The notes under the pieces: model-generated
The model's input: only the letters and a program-made list of their open reading frames with translations
What the model was told of the DNA's origin: nothing
The model's database searches: none
Shown: positions 21,590-33,102 of the stretch, in pieces
How the letters are laid out: the number at the start of each line of letters is the position of its first letter
Position numbering within the stretch: the first letter of the stretch is position 1
Assembly (NCBI GenBank): GCA_963921935.1
Contig: OY998175.1
Location: 157,788,809 to 157,852,808 of the forward strand
Direction of reading: 5' to 3'
DNA: 64,000 nucleotides
Source of the DNA: Galeruca laticollis
Lineage: Eukaryota > Arthropoda > Insecta > Coleoptera > Chrysomelidae
Position numbers and translations under genes: made by a program

Positions 21590-22352
21590 AGGTCGGTACT
21601 GTGAATGTGAGAAGCTTTTACGAACTGGCCAACCTGATACAAGAAATAAAAAAATCAGAAATCGACGTTCTAGGCTTTGCTGAAACATCGTGGCCTGATG
21701 GCGGAATATGCCCCGTCTCCGACGGAGTTATGTACTACTCAGGAAACAATGAACCAAACCATATGAAGAGAGTAGGAATAATAGTGACTGAAAAAATATC
21801 CAGATCTGTAATTAATTTCCTCCCCCAATCAGACAGGATCGCAATACTCACAATTCATGCCAAACCAGTCAACATCAACTTTATTCAGGTGTACGCACAC
21901 ACAGCGGATTAGTCCGAAGAAGATATCGAGGCATTCTACGAGGGACTAAAAAAGGTACTTAAACAGGTTGAAAATCATAAGAATAACCTCATAATGGGAG
22001 ATTTTAGCTCTAAATTTGGAGACGGAAGAGTCGAGGAAATAGTGGGCCCTCATGGATTAGGAACCCGAAGTGACCGGGGTGAACGCCTTTGCCAATTTTG
22101 CCAGGAGGAAGGCCTGAAAATAACATTTGGTTCAGCCTGCCACCTAGGCGATTCTACACATGGAGAACTCCAGCCGTTCGCCCAGACAACATCGTACGCA
22201 ATCAGATAGATTTCATACTAATCAATAAACGTTTCGGAACATCAGTCACAAGAGTATGTACATATCCTGGTGCCGACGTTCCCTCGGACCATGTTCTCCT
22301 GGTAGCAGTAGTCAAAACTAAGATCACGAAGATCAAAACCCATTTAGATTAG
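21590..22352 (+). pseudogene. RTE LINE: AP endonuclease domain
   Basis: Starts 'VGTVNVRSFYELANL', then 'EIDVLGFAETSWPDGG' (catalytic Glu block), 'INFIQVYAHTAD', 'NNLIMGDFSSKFGDG' (Asp block, N to S), 'HGLGTRSDRGERLCQFC' and, after a frameshift at about 22120, 'RNQIDFILINKRF' and 'YPGADVPSDHVLLVAV' (Ser-Asp-His end). Two frame breaks lie inside the domain. The role is nicking the target to prime reverse transcription. Confidence 0.85.
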
Positions 22353-22369
22353 AGAAAGATAGACTACGA

Positions 22370-22870
22370 TAGAATTAGAAGCGGGGTTATTAAGAACAAA
22401 ATGGTGGTGGAAATTATTGAAAGAATAATGAGTTGGAGGAAGATGCAAGTATAGATGACGTATGGGAAGGAGTGGAACAAGCCATGACAAGGGTCGCAGA
22501 AAATGACCTACGTTATAAGCAGAAAACACAAAAACACAATTGGATGACAGCAGAAATCATGGCACTTTTCGAAGAAAGAAGAAAATGTAAAAATCAAGGA
22601 AATTCTGAGAGCTATAAACACATCCAAACAATTATTAGAGCAAAAAAAGAACTGCAAAGGATGACTGGTTGAAGAAACGATGCGAGGAGATAGAACAACT
22701 ACAGGAACTACACGATGAATTTAACCTACACAGAAAGATAAAAAGAGGCGTCCGGAGTTTACAGGAAAAGACACTTCTCTAATATAGAAAACGATCAGCA
22801 GCGAAGAATTATTTGGGAGAAATATATAAGCAGCCTTTTCAACGATAACAGACCTGATATAGAGGCCACG
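22370..22870 (+). pseudogene. RTE LINE: linker between endonuclease and RT
   Basis: Reads 'SIDDVWEGVEQAMTRVAE', 'KHNWMTAEIMALFEERRK' and 'RAKKELQRMT', the basic linker with the 'W.t.ei..l...rr' pattern seen in RTE ORF2. A frameshift near 22670 leads towards the RT domain. Confidence 0.7.
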
Positions 22871-23650
22871 GAGAGTGAATATCTGTCTGGACCCCCTATC
22901 ACCAAAGAAGAAATCATAAGAGCAATAAATACGTCAAAGGACAGAAAGGCAGCTGGTCTGGATGGCATACCTGTCGAACTACTGAAAATATTAGACGAAA
23001 AAGGCATTTCCGTCCTGCACAAAATATTTAACAAAATATATAACACGGGGGAATTCCCTGCCAAATGGGTTACATCATGTTTTATCGCCTTGCCAAAAAA
23101 GAACAATGCAACGAAGTGCGTGGATCATAGGCTGATCAGTCTGATGAGCCATACGTTAAAGATATTCCTCAAGATTATTGACTACAGAATTTCTATAAAG
23201 TGCGAAAGAGATGTCGGATCCGCACAATTTGGATTTAAAAGGGGACTAGGCACGAGAGATGCTATGGTTGCAACTCAAGTATTAGTCCAGAACTGCAATG
23301 ATCAGAGGAAAGATGTGATGCTATGCTCCATCGACTACGAGAAATCGTTCGACAATGTTCAACACCACAACCTTATCCAAATTCTATAGAGGATAGATAT
23401 AGACCAGAAGGATATTGCTGCATAGAATGGCTTTATTGGAACCAAACAGCCGAAGTCAAGGTTGGCAATGAGCAAACAGAACCGACAAAGATCCTTAGAG
23501 GGGTCAGACAGGGATGCGCTCTCTCTCCACTCCTCTTCAATCTATACTCTGAGAACATCTTCCAGGAGGCACTCGAGGAACGCAGCCTAGGTATTAGGGT
23601 GAACGGAGTGTGAGTCAACAACACACGATACGCAGACGACACAAGACTTG
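22870..23650 (+). pseudogene. RTE LINE: reverse transcriptase domain
   Basis: 'LSGPPITKEEIIRAIN', 'KAAGLDGIPVELLKIL', 'GEFPAKWVTSCFIALPKK', 'AQFGFKRGLGTRDAM', 'VMLCSIDYEKSFDNVQHH' (first Asp), 'ILRGVRQGCALSPLLFNL' and the catalytic 'TRYADDTRLAG' are all readable, in three frames. YADD is intact here, unlike in the LINE at 6.6-11.5 kb. Frameshifts at about 23390 and 23610 prevent translation of the whole domain. Confidence 0.88.
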
Positions 23651-24370
23651 CAGGACCTTCTCGATACAATGAGTGATAGTAGCAAATGCTTGGGCCCCAA
23701 TATCAAAACCAAGAATCCAAAATTCATGATAGGTTCTCGCAAGCCGGAAGAACATGAAAATGGAAGCCTAACACACAACAGATGCCTCATTGAAAGAGTA
23801 TATAAATTTAAATATTTAGGCACGTGGCTATGTGAAAGCTGGACGTCCGAAACGGAAATCAAATGCCGAATCTAAATTGTCCGAAGCACATTTATGAAAT
23901 TCAGGAAAATTCTTACACCGATTTCGACCTCGACCTAAGAATCAGATTTGTAAAATGTTACGTGTGGTCAATGTTACTGTACGGTATGTAGAGCTGGACG
24001 CTAAAAGTAAACACCATGAATAGACTTGAAGCCTTCGAAATGTGGACATACAGGCGAATACTGAAAGTCCCGTGGACGGCCAGGAAAACGAATGAGGGGG
24101 TCCTAAGAACGATTAAAAAAGAACGCGAATTACTGGAAACCATCAAGCGCAGAAAAACAGCATATCTAGGCCACATAATACGGAATGAAAAATACCAATT
24201 TCTACAATTAGTAATCGAGGGGAAAGATTGAGAGGAGGAGAGGAGTCGACAGGAAGAAAATGTCATGGCTCCGAAACGCGAGACAATGGACAGGGCTGAA
24301 AACAGTAGGAGACCTATTCAGCACCATCAGAAATAAAAATGTGTGGGTACATGTGATCGCAAACATCCAT
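23650..24370 (+). pseudogene. RTE LINE: C-terminal domain
   Basis: 'VYKFKYLGTWLCESWTSE', 'RLEAFEMWTYRRILKVPW', 'ETIKRRKTAYLGHIIRNE' and then 'VGDLFSTIRNKNVWVHVI' form the usual end of RTE-type ORF2 proteins. The frame breaks near 23880 and 24230. An A/G-rich tail follows from about 24385. Confidence 0.8.
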
Positions 24371-24409
24371 TAATGGATAAGCAGTGGAAGAGGAAGAAGA
24401 AGAAATCTA

Positions 24410-25010
24410 GAAGCCAGAGAATGATAATCATGTCGGTCAGCCAGACAGCCAGTGAAGCGTTGAGCTTTCTGCAACCAGTTCTAAATTGGTTTGTGAATGC
24501 ATAGGCGTACTCAGTGAACGAGGCAGGAATAACATAGTTACCCTGCTGCGGATACCAGGGCATACTGGAGGAAATGAGATAGCTGATGAACTAGCAAACA
24601 AACGGGGACAAACATCATTATGGGGACCAAAATCCTTTTGTGAAATTGGCACCGTTACAATATTGGAAGAAACGGAAAAAAAGAAGCCAGGAAAAAATTA
24701 CACCATTGGGACAACTTAGTAGGTCAATGGCAAGTGAAGAGACTACTATTAAACTATGACCAGAAATAATCAGCAGAATGCACTAACCAGAACAAGTCTG
24801 CACTAAGTGTTTTAACAGGAGTTCTAACAGGACATTGTCGGCGAACCTCAAAATACTTATATTGGTGTAAAAAGACAACTACTGTGGAATAGAGGAGGAA
24901 ACATCCATCCACATACTTGCTGAATGCAAGGCGTTACAGCATGTACGGGCTCAACACCTGGGAGCAGACTGGATAGAATACAATGCTCAATATGAGCTCT
25001 TCCCACTTCC
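24410..25010 (+). pseudogene. R1/LOA-type LINE ORF2, right part: RNase H end and C-terminus
   Basis: 'VSQTASEALSFLQP' is the second-Asp block of RNase H with the Asp already lost. It is followed by 'SKLVCECIGVLSERGRNN' and 'IPGHTGGNEIADELANK' (last Asp). From 24780, 'LSVLTGVLTGHCRRTSK' and 'EEETSIHILAECKALQHV' give the C-terminal Cys/His region. This continues the piece at 20.69-21.34 kb in the same orientation, and together they bracket the RTE insertion. Confidence 0.8.
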
Positions 25011-28000
25011 GGGTACAAGTCTACGTCTAAGTCTTCGCACTTGAAAGAGCAATCCGATATTATGTCTAACACAATTATCTTTATTAAATATTGCTTTGTA
25101 TGCACAGGTGTTGCGTACACTTCATTTTTGACATGACCCCGGACAAAAATTTCATACGATTGACGTCTTCTGATTGCACTGACCATTGAAAAAGACCTCC
25201 CCAACCAATCCATCTTTTAGGAATCATTTTGTGCAAATGTTGTACACTCGTACATCTAAACTGAAATCAGGATAGGCTCCCTAATACATGAACGAGTTTA
25301 ACGAGATCATCGTTAGTTTTTTTGTTGGTTTGGGATTAGTTTTAGTCTAATGTTGTATTACATGTATTGTTGACGTTTCCTTAATGGTTCAATAACTTTG
25401 TGTTTGTAATTTTGATTCAAAACAACTAATTACGTTCTTTGCATACCTATTTGATTTCCCTGGAATTAGTTGACAATATTTTAAATATCAACTGTTACTA
25501 ACTATTCAGTTCTACTACAGTAGATGAATCTTGGACATGGTATCAATAAATTACCTACTTTTAAATTATTGTTACGTGAGATGTCCTCATAAAATGGTGG
25601 ATGGGCAAATCGGTATGTAGAGCATTTATAAAATGGTAAATACCAGCCAAACGGCTTATTTTATCAAATTCCAGAAAGAGTACCTTTTCATTAGCTTGAG
25701 GTGTGGGAATTCATTTTAGATATTTTCATCATTACGAGTAGTTCATACCCGGCTTCAAGGCGCTACAGGAAATGTGTTTACCTTACCAAAATTAACATAC
25801 ACGTATATTATAAATATGTTGAAAATTGAATGAAGATTATATGAACAACGCGAAAATAAAAATTTGTTATTTTTTTTATTTAGAGTACGATATTATAACC
25901 ATAATCATTTAATAACTGCTAGGGATTTTGGAAAAGTCAAAGTTAGTGCCAAAGCCTAATCTCCAATGATAATCTTTAGTATAAATATGTAAGTTTTTAT
26001 TTTTACACTTTTATTCATGTAGAAGATATTTTCGATGGATTTAATAAATTATGTAATATCACGATACTTGTCAATAAGAATAAATGATATAAAAATATCG
26101 CTTCACTTCTTTCTGATTATGAGCGTACTCTAGCTTACTTTTTTGGCGAGTGAGCGATAGAGCCATAGACCACTATCGCCAAATATTTCACCAACTTATC
26201 ATTTCCACGATCCTCTAGTAACTGCGATCAAAGATCAAACCGTAGTATTAAATTAAGATCGCAGATTATCGATATCGATGTCGTGTCTGCACGGAGCTGC
26301 TGTGTAATGTGTGGGAACTGTAATTCAAACATACCAAATGAGAATTATCGATGTTATCGTTAACATGTATAACTTTACTAATAATGGTGCCTCAGATCAC
26401 CATCATATACGAGGGACCTTCAGGAAATATACGATTTGAAAAGACTTTTCCAATACACCAAGATAAGCATATATACTTTTTAAAAACAATCGGTCATTTC
26501 AATACCAAATACGTATCACTGTTTAGAAATATTTTACAGTTTTGAGCAAAATCTCTTTTACGTCTTCTATCGACTGAATCTAGACCTTTACAAAAAGTGA
26601 ATCGACTAGCGATCTCCTTTTTAACAATTTTTACATCCTTTTCTTTTGGTTGAGGATACGAATATTTTTTTAAATTTGATTATGGTTCGTGAAGACCCAT
26701 CTTGCATTTTGATAAAACTCCATCTAAGGTGAGTTTTTTACCTGAGTGACTTTTTTATTAGACACTATCTAATTTATTCCATGCCTTTTGTTTCCGTTCG
26801 TTTCTTTTTGTTTCTTATGCCAGGTAAATATTTTTGAAACAAGATAAATGCAATTTACTACCATTTTTCCTTTTCCCCTCGTATAATCCTTCGAGATTTT
26901 TTCTCAGATTATTGTTGCATACTGATCTTCAGTTAAAGTAATAAGTAAGCGTAGCTCGAGGGTGCACATTACACAGTCTAACGTTTTGCTAGTACCACGA
27001 CTGAGTGTTACGTTACAGAGATCTACTTTTGATATAAGACTAATAATAGGTCTTTTCAATGCCATTGTTTATGCTAACTTATTGGCGTCAATTTTATTAA
27101 TAACTACGCTGTTTGTCATTACTACTACTGTTATTGTTAGTTGTGCCCTTTGGGTAGCAGATACCATTCCGCGTTACTGTATATCAACCTGTACATTGAA
27201 TAACGGAGTTATTAAAAATATTTCCTTGTTAATATTAATTGTTAATTTGATATATGGATCTTAATCATATATCCTACTTATATGTTCGTCTGTTTATTTG
27301 AATAAACGGACATCTTAGTTAGAAATATCGGATTTCCTATTAAAAAGTACTTGAAGATGTACCGTGTATATAATTTTGTGAAGAAAATATTTTTTTATTA
27401 CAAAATTCGTGTCAACCAAAACTGGTTATTAGCGACTAATATGAATTGTTACATTTATATGAGTTACAATAGTATATTGTACAATGAGCATGAAATTCCA
27501 TACATTTTCCACGAGTTGAAAATGGGTCATTTCATGCAAATTGTACACTATACTTTTTCTACGACCATCATAAATCATAAACAAAACAGTAATATTTTTC
27601 ATAACAATTTTTATCATAAACTTTCCTGCCGTTATTGTTGCATGGTTTAGTGAATGTTTTCTCTTAAATTATTAAGTCGGGTTCTTAACCCGTTTAATGA
27701 AAAATATATTTCTTTCTCTTTATACATGTACCTACCTACGTCGTGAAAAAACGTCTAAATTTTCAAATTTTGACAACTCTGTGATACAAATATTTTATGA
27801 AGAGAAAATCGTTATAATTCACCTGCGAAAAAACTTATCATTGATCGTGTCTCTTTGAAGAAGTTATATCACCTCCTGCATCTACCAGAATAGTGACCGC
27901 GGTCCTTTTAAAGCAATTGCTAGTTTGCATATCGGGATCAGTATATCAATGTCAAATCATCCTCACTATTGCTACTCATTTTCAATTATAAAATTTTTTT

Positions 28001-28375
28001 ATTAACGAATTTTGTAAACACTGATGTGAAATGTCAAATTATTAGACAGACGTTAACAAACATGACTCTATCATATATTATAATATATATGATCAAAGAA
28101 TTCGTTAATATAATGACAGTCTAGTAGCTTATGAAAGTCGTGGGAAATGAAATATATCGATACAGCTAGCCCGTGGGAAATGAAAATCTCTATTACAACG
28201 TGGTAGGTTACTTAATCGAATACGCACTTGAAATGTACATTTTTCTTTATGGTCGTAGGAAAAAGGTTTTCTGGATAAGAGCACAAACTTGAGATGGTAT
28301 TTCATTTAGGTATTCACTAAATAGAGTTTATGGCAGTGATTGTTCTGATATAATTTTAACGTTGGCTATGGCCCT
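25011..28375. other. Long AT-rich stretch without assignable genes
   Basis: Frames at 26962-27264 and 27351-27650 are open for about 100 codons, but their composition follows the AT-rich background and I recognise no motif. A palindrome lies around 28067-28092 ('atcatatattataatatatatgat'), flanked by 'ttaacgaatt' and 'aattcgttaa'. I see no RNA gene. Confidence 0.4.
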
Positions 28376-28379
28376 AAGA

Positions 28380-28850
28380 TATCATACTTTGTTCCATGTA
28401 GGTTGGATGAACTTTTTGGATGGACAGTCTGCTATTATGGCTCTCGGATGCAGTAATATCCAATCAGAGATAATTAAAGTCCTTGCTTCAAACTAGCTGT
28501 ATATAGTGATGTGACCAGTCGTGAATAATTTCCAGTACAATGGAAGTAGTGAAGAGCACACCGATGACTCTGCGCAATCAACACATGAGAAATGCCTAAA
28601 ATAGCGTTAGCTGGCAGCTGTATCAAAGAAGTAAAAGCCTACCTGTGAGAAATAAAGTCATTCTGGATGCAGAAGATACAGGGAAACCTAGTAACGTCTA
28701 CAGCGGAGTACCACAGGCTTGTCTTAGGACGTTGTGAAATATATTGTTAAAGGAATAATCCGCAACATGCTAACAATGTAAAACACTTGTCATCGTTGTG
28801 TTGTGCATGGAGGTCTGTGTTGCCTGTCAGAAATCAGAAAATATAATATA
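28380..28850 (+). pseudogene. LINE RNase H/C-terminal remnant
   Basis: 'LDGQSAIMALGCSNIQSE' (28415-28475) matches the second-Asp block of LINE RNase H domains. Downstream, 'SCIKEVKAYL' and 'STAEYHRLVLGRC' resemble the region after the domain. Everything else is lost. The family cannot be fixed. Confidence 0.45.
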
Positions 28851-28984
28851 TAAAATGTACACATTGTTATAGTTTGTTTTATTAAAAATGAAACTGATCT
28901 TTTAAAAAATTAGTGCGTGAATTACCCATGAATCTCTTTGTTGTTGTTGTTAACATATCACGCGATATTCTAACATCTTCTTTG

Positions 28985-28987
<3 letters not shown>

Positions 28988-29029
<42 letters not shown>
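28988..29029. repeat. (TA)n microsatellite
   Basis: Uninterrupted TA run. Confidence 0.95.
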
Positions 29030-29034
<5 letters not shown>

Positions 29035-29165
29035 TTAAATTGGTAATACATAATAATCATTTCAATTACAATAACCACAATATTAATCTATTTATCAATC
29101 AACTAATCAAATTATGAATATTTGAAAATATAACACTACTTATATTAATTTATGATTATTAGAAA

Positions 29166-29167
<2 letters not shown>

Positions 29168-29228
<61 letters not shown>
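29168..29228. repeat. (TA)n microsatellite
   Basis: About 60 bp of TA repeats. The sequence between this and the previous run (29030-29167) is extremely AT-rich. Confidence 0.95.
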
Positions 29229-29233
<5 letters not shown>

Positions 29234-29849
29234 TGAATTGGCTATGGTGTAATAAGAATGTTATACTTATTTTATTTTAGTTTAAATTTACTTTAAGTTT
29301 ATTGTTTGCCCGGTATATTGATGATTTTATAGATGATTTTATATATATGATAAACAGTTTATATTACTAACATGAAAACTTCTCATCTCAGGGTAGAGTT
29401 CAAGTATTTAGGATAAAATGATTTTAGAAGTCTATATATATTAGCGCCAAAGTTAATAAATGCTTTATATTTCAAAAATAAATTTGTGAATCAGAATATG
29501 TTACTTGTTCAATGATTCCAAACTAAATACGGTCCTGTCCTGCTTAAAACAAATCTGCATAATTCAGTAGATGTCATTCAGAGCTTCTGCCTTTGGTAAG
29601 TAGATGGTGCGCAAGTCACCAGATGAAATGAATAACTGAATAACTCAAAAATAGTTTAAAAACGTTCTTCAAAGGAAAAAACGATATTTAATTTAATGAA
29701 AATAAATACATTACACTTTTACAAGTGTTCTTGAAGAAATTCAACTATCTAAAAGGATGACTCTTTCATACAACATACACGCACTCTGGTGAGATATTAT
29801 TATAAGAGTGAAATACAATTATACAACTTCATAAACATATGATTTTTAG

Positions 29850-30199
29850 AAAATGGCGAAATACACTCCTAAAAGCGTCTATGCGTCACAAAATTTTAGT
29901 TCTTTGCATAAATTGGTAAGTACGCTTGACTTTTTAATATATTAATAAATTAACTTGTACTACCTTATTCACTTCACTGTTTTGTTTGTTCACCTCAATG
30001 ATCCGTTTCTTTTATTTGTTTCAGATTCTCCTCCTGGAAAAACTCCATACTGGCATTCCGTTTCTACCAGAACAGGAATCGATGCTGTATTTCATTCAAA
30101 GTCCAAGCAGTTTATATAAATTCCATTATTCAGTGTTTTCCATAAAGCTATTGTGGCTATTTTACTTCCACAAGACACAAGACAACTGATGTATATCTT
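29850..30199 (+). other. Candidate pair of exons with good splice signals, unassigned
   Basis: 29850-29915 is preceded by 'atttttag' and followed by 'gtaagt'. A 109-bp gap ends in 'cttttatttgtttcag', and 30025-30199 is followed by 'gtaagt'. The first block has ATG 29853 and reads 'MAKYTPKSVYASQNF'. The second, in one frame, reads 'SPPGKTPYWHSVSTRTG' and 'HKAIVAILLPQDTRQLM' but contains a stop, and no frame joins cleanly across both blocks. It could be a host exon pair, a pseudogene or chance. Confidence 0.2.
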
Positions 30200-31099
30200 G
30201 TAAGTATAATGTATTTGTTCTTGAATTCTATAGTCAAATTTTTATCTTCCAAATAATTTCAAATGATTTTCTTTACCAAAGAGTTTTGCTGCTTACAAAT
30301 TTTTCTTCCCAAAAAAAACCTCTAATCAATAGGCCCCATAATCAACAACCTTTTTACATTCCGATTTTTTTTTTCGTTAGCAACATAATTGTCGCCGATA
30401 TGATCTTTTTTTAAATGTTTATTTACCAATCAAATTTGACTATTTATTTTATCACTCAAATTCTTCATTTCAACCAGTGAAATGTTCATCCATTATATCA
30501 GGATATTGTATTCTAAGGTTTTTAATTGCTTAGACTTCCTATATTATTTTCATTCAATAATATTTCCTAGTATTGTTAAAATGACATTTCCTAACCTCTA
30601 AGTATGTATGTCAAATGAATATTCTTAATGTTTTAATAGATGACAGCTGTTACCTTTAAATATATATGCAAAATGAAAATTCGTTTTTTTTTATGAGTCA
30701 TGTTCTCTGAAATTCACATTATTATATACTTTTCTGCTCTGTTATGTCTAAACAGCTACACTAACTTACTTTAATGTTTTAATCAACAAATATTATGAGA
30801 TTAGCTTGACTTTACAGAATAAAGCATTATTAGTTTCTTATCATGAACAAATTCTGATACTTGATCTTTTTAATAAAAGTTTGGTTAATTTATTTTACAT
30901 AAATTGTTTATCACACCTATTCGCAATTATCCCTACATTATACAGTCTGTCCTTTCTGTATGCCTTCTCTATCGAATAGTGGATCGTACAGATTGTCTCC
31001 ATTCAAATGTTAAAAAAAATTTTTGACTTAAAAAAAATTCTTCTAGATTACAATGCACAATCTTAATTCTTTATTGTTTGATATACAGGGTGTTTCACT

Positions 31100-31100
<1 letters not shown>
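30200..31100. other. AT-rich stretch, nothing recognisable
   Basis: No coding or repeat signal was seen until 'tacagggtgtttcactct' at 31086-31103. That sequence resembles the terminus of a Tc1/mariner-like element (compare 47645) but has no partner nearby. Confidence 0.35.

Positions 31101-31104
<4 letters not shown>

Positions 31105-31147
<43 letters not shown>
31105..31147. repeat. (TA)n microsatellite at the 5' edge of a PLE
   Basis: TA run directly abutting the PLE copy that follows. The same arrangement is seen at 43.9-44.0 kb. Confidence 0.95.
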
Positions 31148-31148
<1 letters not shown>

Positions 31149-31162
31149 CAAAGAACAGATTA

Positions 31163-31828
31163 GTGGGTATTGCACGCAACAACACGTCTTCTGTTTTATC
31201 ACATACTTCAATACAATCAACTGACACAGCAGGTGCAGCTGAGTTGGATCCTCTCTCGGCCTCTAGAACGATTCCTTCCGTTTTAACGGTTTCTATGCCT
31301 TATATAAAGGAAATTACGCCCAGACTTACTAGGATTTTTTCACAATACTTACAGAATGTTAGGTTTGCCTGCAGGAGTTCCTTGATTGTTAAGTCAATTT
31401 ATAGTCCTTTGAAAGACAAGATACCTGTCGTGGTCGTGGATTGTAGTAATGTTGTTTATAAGCTGTGTTGTAACAGTTGTGACCTCTCATATATTGGTCA
31501 AACCTCCCAAAAAATTTCTAGCCGTTTATCCCTCCATAAAAGTGATATAAGGTTACATCCTGAAAGATGTTCTCTGGCTAATCATGTCTCCTCGTTGGAT
31601 CATGTCATTGATTTTGAAGGAGTTAAAATCCTTTCTCGCGAGAGAAGTTATAACAAAAGATTAATGGCTTTCATCTTCCAAGAAGAAGGTTGTATGAATG
31701 GGAAGACTGACATTCAGAATTTGAGTAATCTCTACTCCCTCCTCCTAACGCTTGATAAGCACAATTGTATTCATATTAATAACAATAATAATAATAATAT
31801 TAATGATAATATTAATAATGTTCACTAG
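31163..31828 (+). CDS. PLE C-terminal fragment: linker and GIY-YIG endonuclease
   Basis: The longest uninterrupted TE frame in the window. Residues 45-65 hold the linker ('MPYIKEITPRL'); residues 93-115 hold 'VVDCSNVVYKLCC' and 'YIGQTSQK'; the Arg-containing helix is in 'KISSRLSLHKSD'; 'NHVSSLDHVIDFEGVKIL' and 'YNKRLMAFIFQE' complete the domain. GIY-YIG enzymes cut DNA with a metal ion. In PLEs the domain helps integration. It lacks RT, so it is not autonomous, and the ATG may not be the original start. Lack of stops suggests a young copy. Confidence 0.7.
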   Translation: MGIARNNTSSVLSHTSIQSTDTAGAAELDPLSASRTIPSVLTVSMPYIKEITPRLTRIFSQYLQNVRFACRSSLIVKSIYSPLKDKIPVVVVDCSNVVYKLCCNSCDLSYIGQTSQKISSRLSLHKSDIRLHPERCSLANHVSSLDHVIDFEGVKILSRERSYNKRLMAFIFQEEGCMNGKTDIQNLSNLYSLLLTLDKHNCIHINNNNNNNINDNINNVH

Positions 31829-32359
31829 TTTCCTACTTGTGTCATCATGGTAGGTGTTCCCCTTTTATTAAAAGATCCATAATAATATTAATAATAATAA
31901 TAAATAACATCAATAATCACATATTAATTCTCGTTAATGTGAATTTCATTGGAATGATATTTCACAACAGTTCTATAATTTTGGTACCACCCCGGTATTC
32001 TCTTGAAAGTTTCAATTCGATTGTTTCAGTGTCTCGCGTCATTGCAAAGATCGATTCTTTTCATTCATTTAGTAATGATGAATGCTGTACTTAACCTGAC
32101 ATTTTCAGTTTCCGCACAAGTCCACGTGGGTGTGTGGATTTTCGATTTTTAATGTTTTACCTTTTTACTTTTTAATAATGTTTTAAATTTGAACCAGTAG
32201 TAGGCAAATGTATTGCCGACTGGACCTATTTCTTAAATGACTTGCTGTTGTACACTTTTCCTGTACTCAAGATCTATGATGCAATCTCGATCAATGTAAG
32301 TTGTAGAAATGTTTGTATGAACACTTTTTATGATTTATGTTTTTCTCTCCTTATTGTAG

Positions 32360-32399
32360 TTCCCTGATGATGTAAATAAAGATTTACGAAAGCTTGGAG
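32360..32399 (+). ncRNA. Hammerhead-ribozyme-like core at the PLE 3' end
   Basis: 'ttcc' (32360-32363), CTGATGA (32364-32370), one T, stem II GTAAAT/ATTTAC (32372-32377 with 32382-32387, loop aaag), GAAA (32388-32391), then 'gctt' and 'ggag' (32396-32399). Stem I would be UUCC/GGAG. Stem III is only the self-complementary AGCU, with the cut expected after CUU, as in hammerheads that act as dimers. The extra U between core and stem II also occurs at 17.8 and 49.7 kb. Activity is not shown. Confidence 0.5.
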
Positions 32400-33077
32400 A
32401 ATTGAATAGAGTGTATTTTTCTTCTTTTGCTGCAATCCCCAAAAAAGATATTTTTCAATCGTCTTTTCATCCTTCCGACGTTTCGGCGTCTCCCTTGAAT
32501 CAAAGAGTATATTATATTCCAATGATTTACTTCCAATGTCCTTATTGAGACAAACACGTAGATACTTTGAAATTTCAATATACTCTTGAAACAAAAAAGT
32601 TTTTTTCCCAAAATTTACCATACATCTTGCAGACATTTCTGCATCCGTACATATTACCGATTTTTCTGCATCCGCAAATATTCTCATTCACCACATATGC
32701 AACTTTGCGTCCGATTTCAGGTATTATGTTCATGGCATCCACCTTTCTGCATCAAGCAGTGGTGCCAGATGTATAAGCGCCTTGAATTTGATTCGTATTC
32801 ATTAACTCTGCGAGAGAAATTGGTGACAATCGTGAATCAGTATAAGTATATAGTGTGTTTCGCTATAGGGTCACCTCCAAAGTTATCCAAATTGGCATGA
32901 GAGTTAAAATTGCGAAGAATATTCTGCGTCTATATCTGTAACTGTGAAATATTTATTCATGATATAATAATTTTTTTCTCCGATCGTGGGAAAAGTGACA
33001 CTATTTTGACCTGTTTTCTATGCGCAAAGCTCAACATTCCATAATAGTGGGCAGTTGCTAAGCAATTAGAAAATAAC

Positions 33078-33102
33078 AGTGCGGTAATATTCTTACCGCA
33101 CT
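33078..33102. repeat. Perfect 10-bp hairpin
   Basis: 'agtgcggtaa', 5-nt loop, 'ttaccgcact', followed by a partial third copy 'gtgcggtaat' at 33111-33120. It lies in the part of copy 1 that is absent from copy 2. Confidence 0.7.

Larger units (their letters stand above)
21340..24405 (+). mobile_element. RTE-like LINE inserted in the RNase H domain of another LINE
   Basis: Contains an endonuclease, RT and C-terminal domain in plus orientation and ends in an A/G-rich 'gaagaggaagaagaagaaa' tail at 24388-24406. The surrounding LINE resumes on both sides. The protein is of the insect 'endonuclease-reverse transcriptase' type of the RTE clade. Many frameshifts occur. I could not fix a target duplication by eye. 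Confidence 0.8.
31148..32415 (+). mobile_element. Penelope-like element, 5'-truncated, with intact-looking GIY-YIG frame
   Basis: Frame 31163-31828 (221 codons) is open throughout. It has a Ser/Thr-rich start, 'MPYIKEITPRLTRIFSQYL' (linker), 'SNVVYKLCCNSCDLSYIGQ' (GIY-YIG core), 'SRLSLHKSDIRLHPERC' and 'NLSNLYSLLL' near the end. The cysteine pair in 'LCCNSCD' and the placement of the domain fit PLE endonucleases. The RT domain is missing. The last residues (Asn repeats) come from an 'aat' microsatellite. The rest, to about 32415, is 3' untranslated sequence with a hammerhead-like core near its end. Confidence 0.8.

Noticed and set aside
26962..27650. Two ~100-aa frames, one hydrophobic
   Set aside because: AT-rich by composition, no splice context, no motif. 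Chance frames are expected at this rate in 64 kb.
31086..31103. Transposon end 'tacagggtgtttcactct'
   Set aside because: It looks like a mariner-type terminus but has no partner within the window and no transposase nearby.
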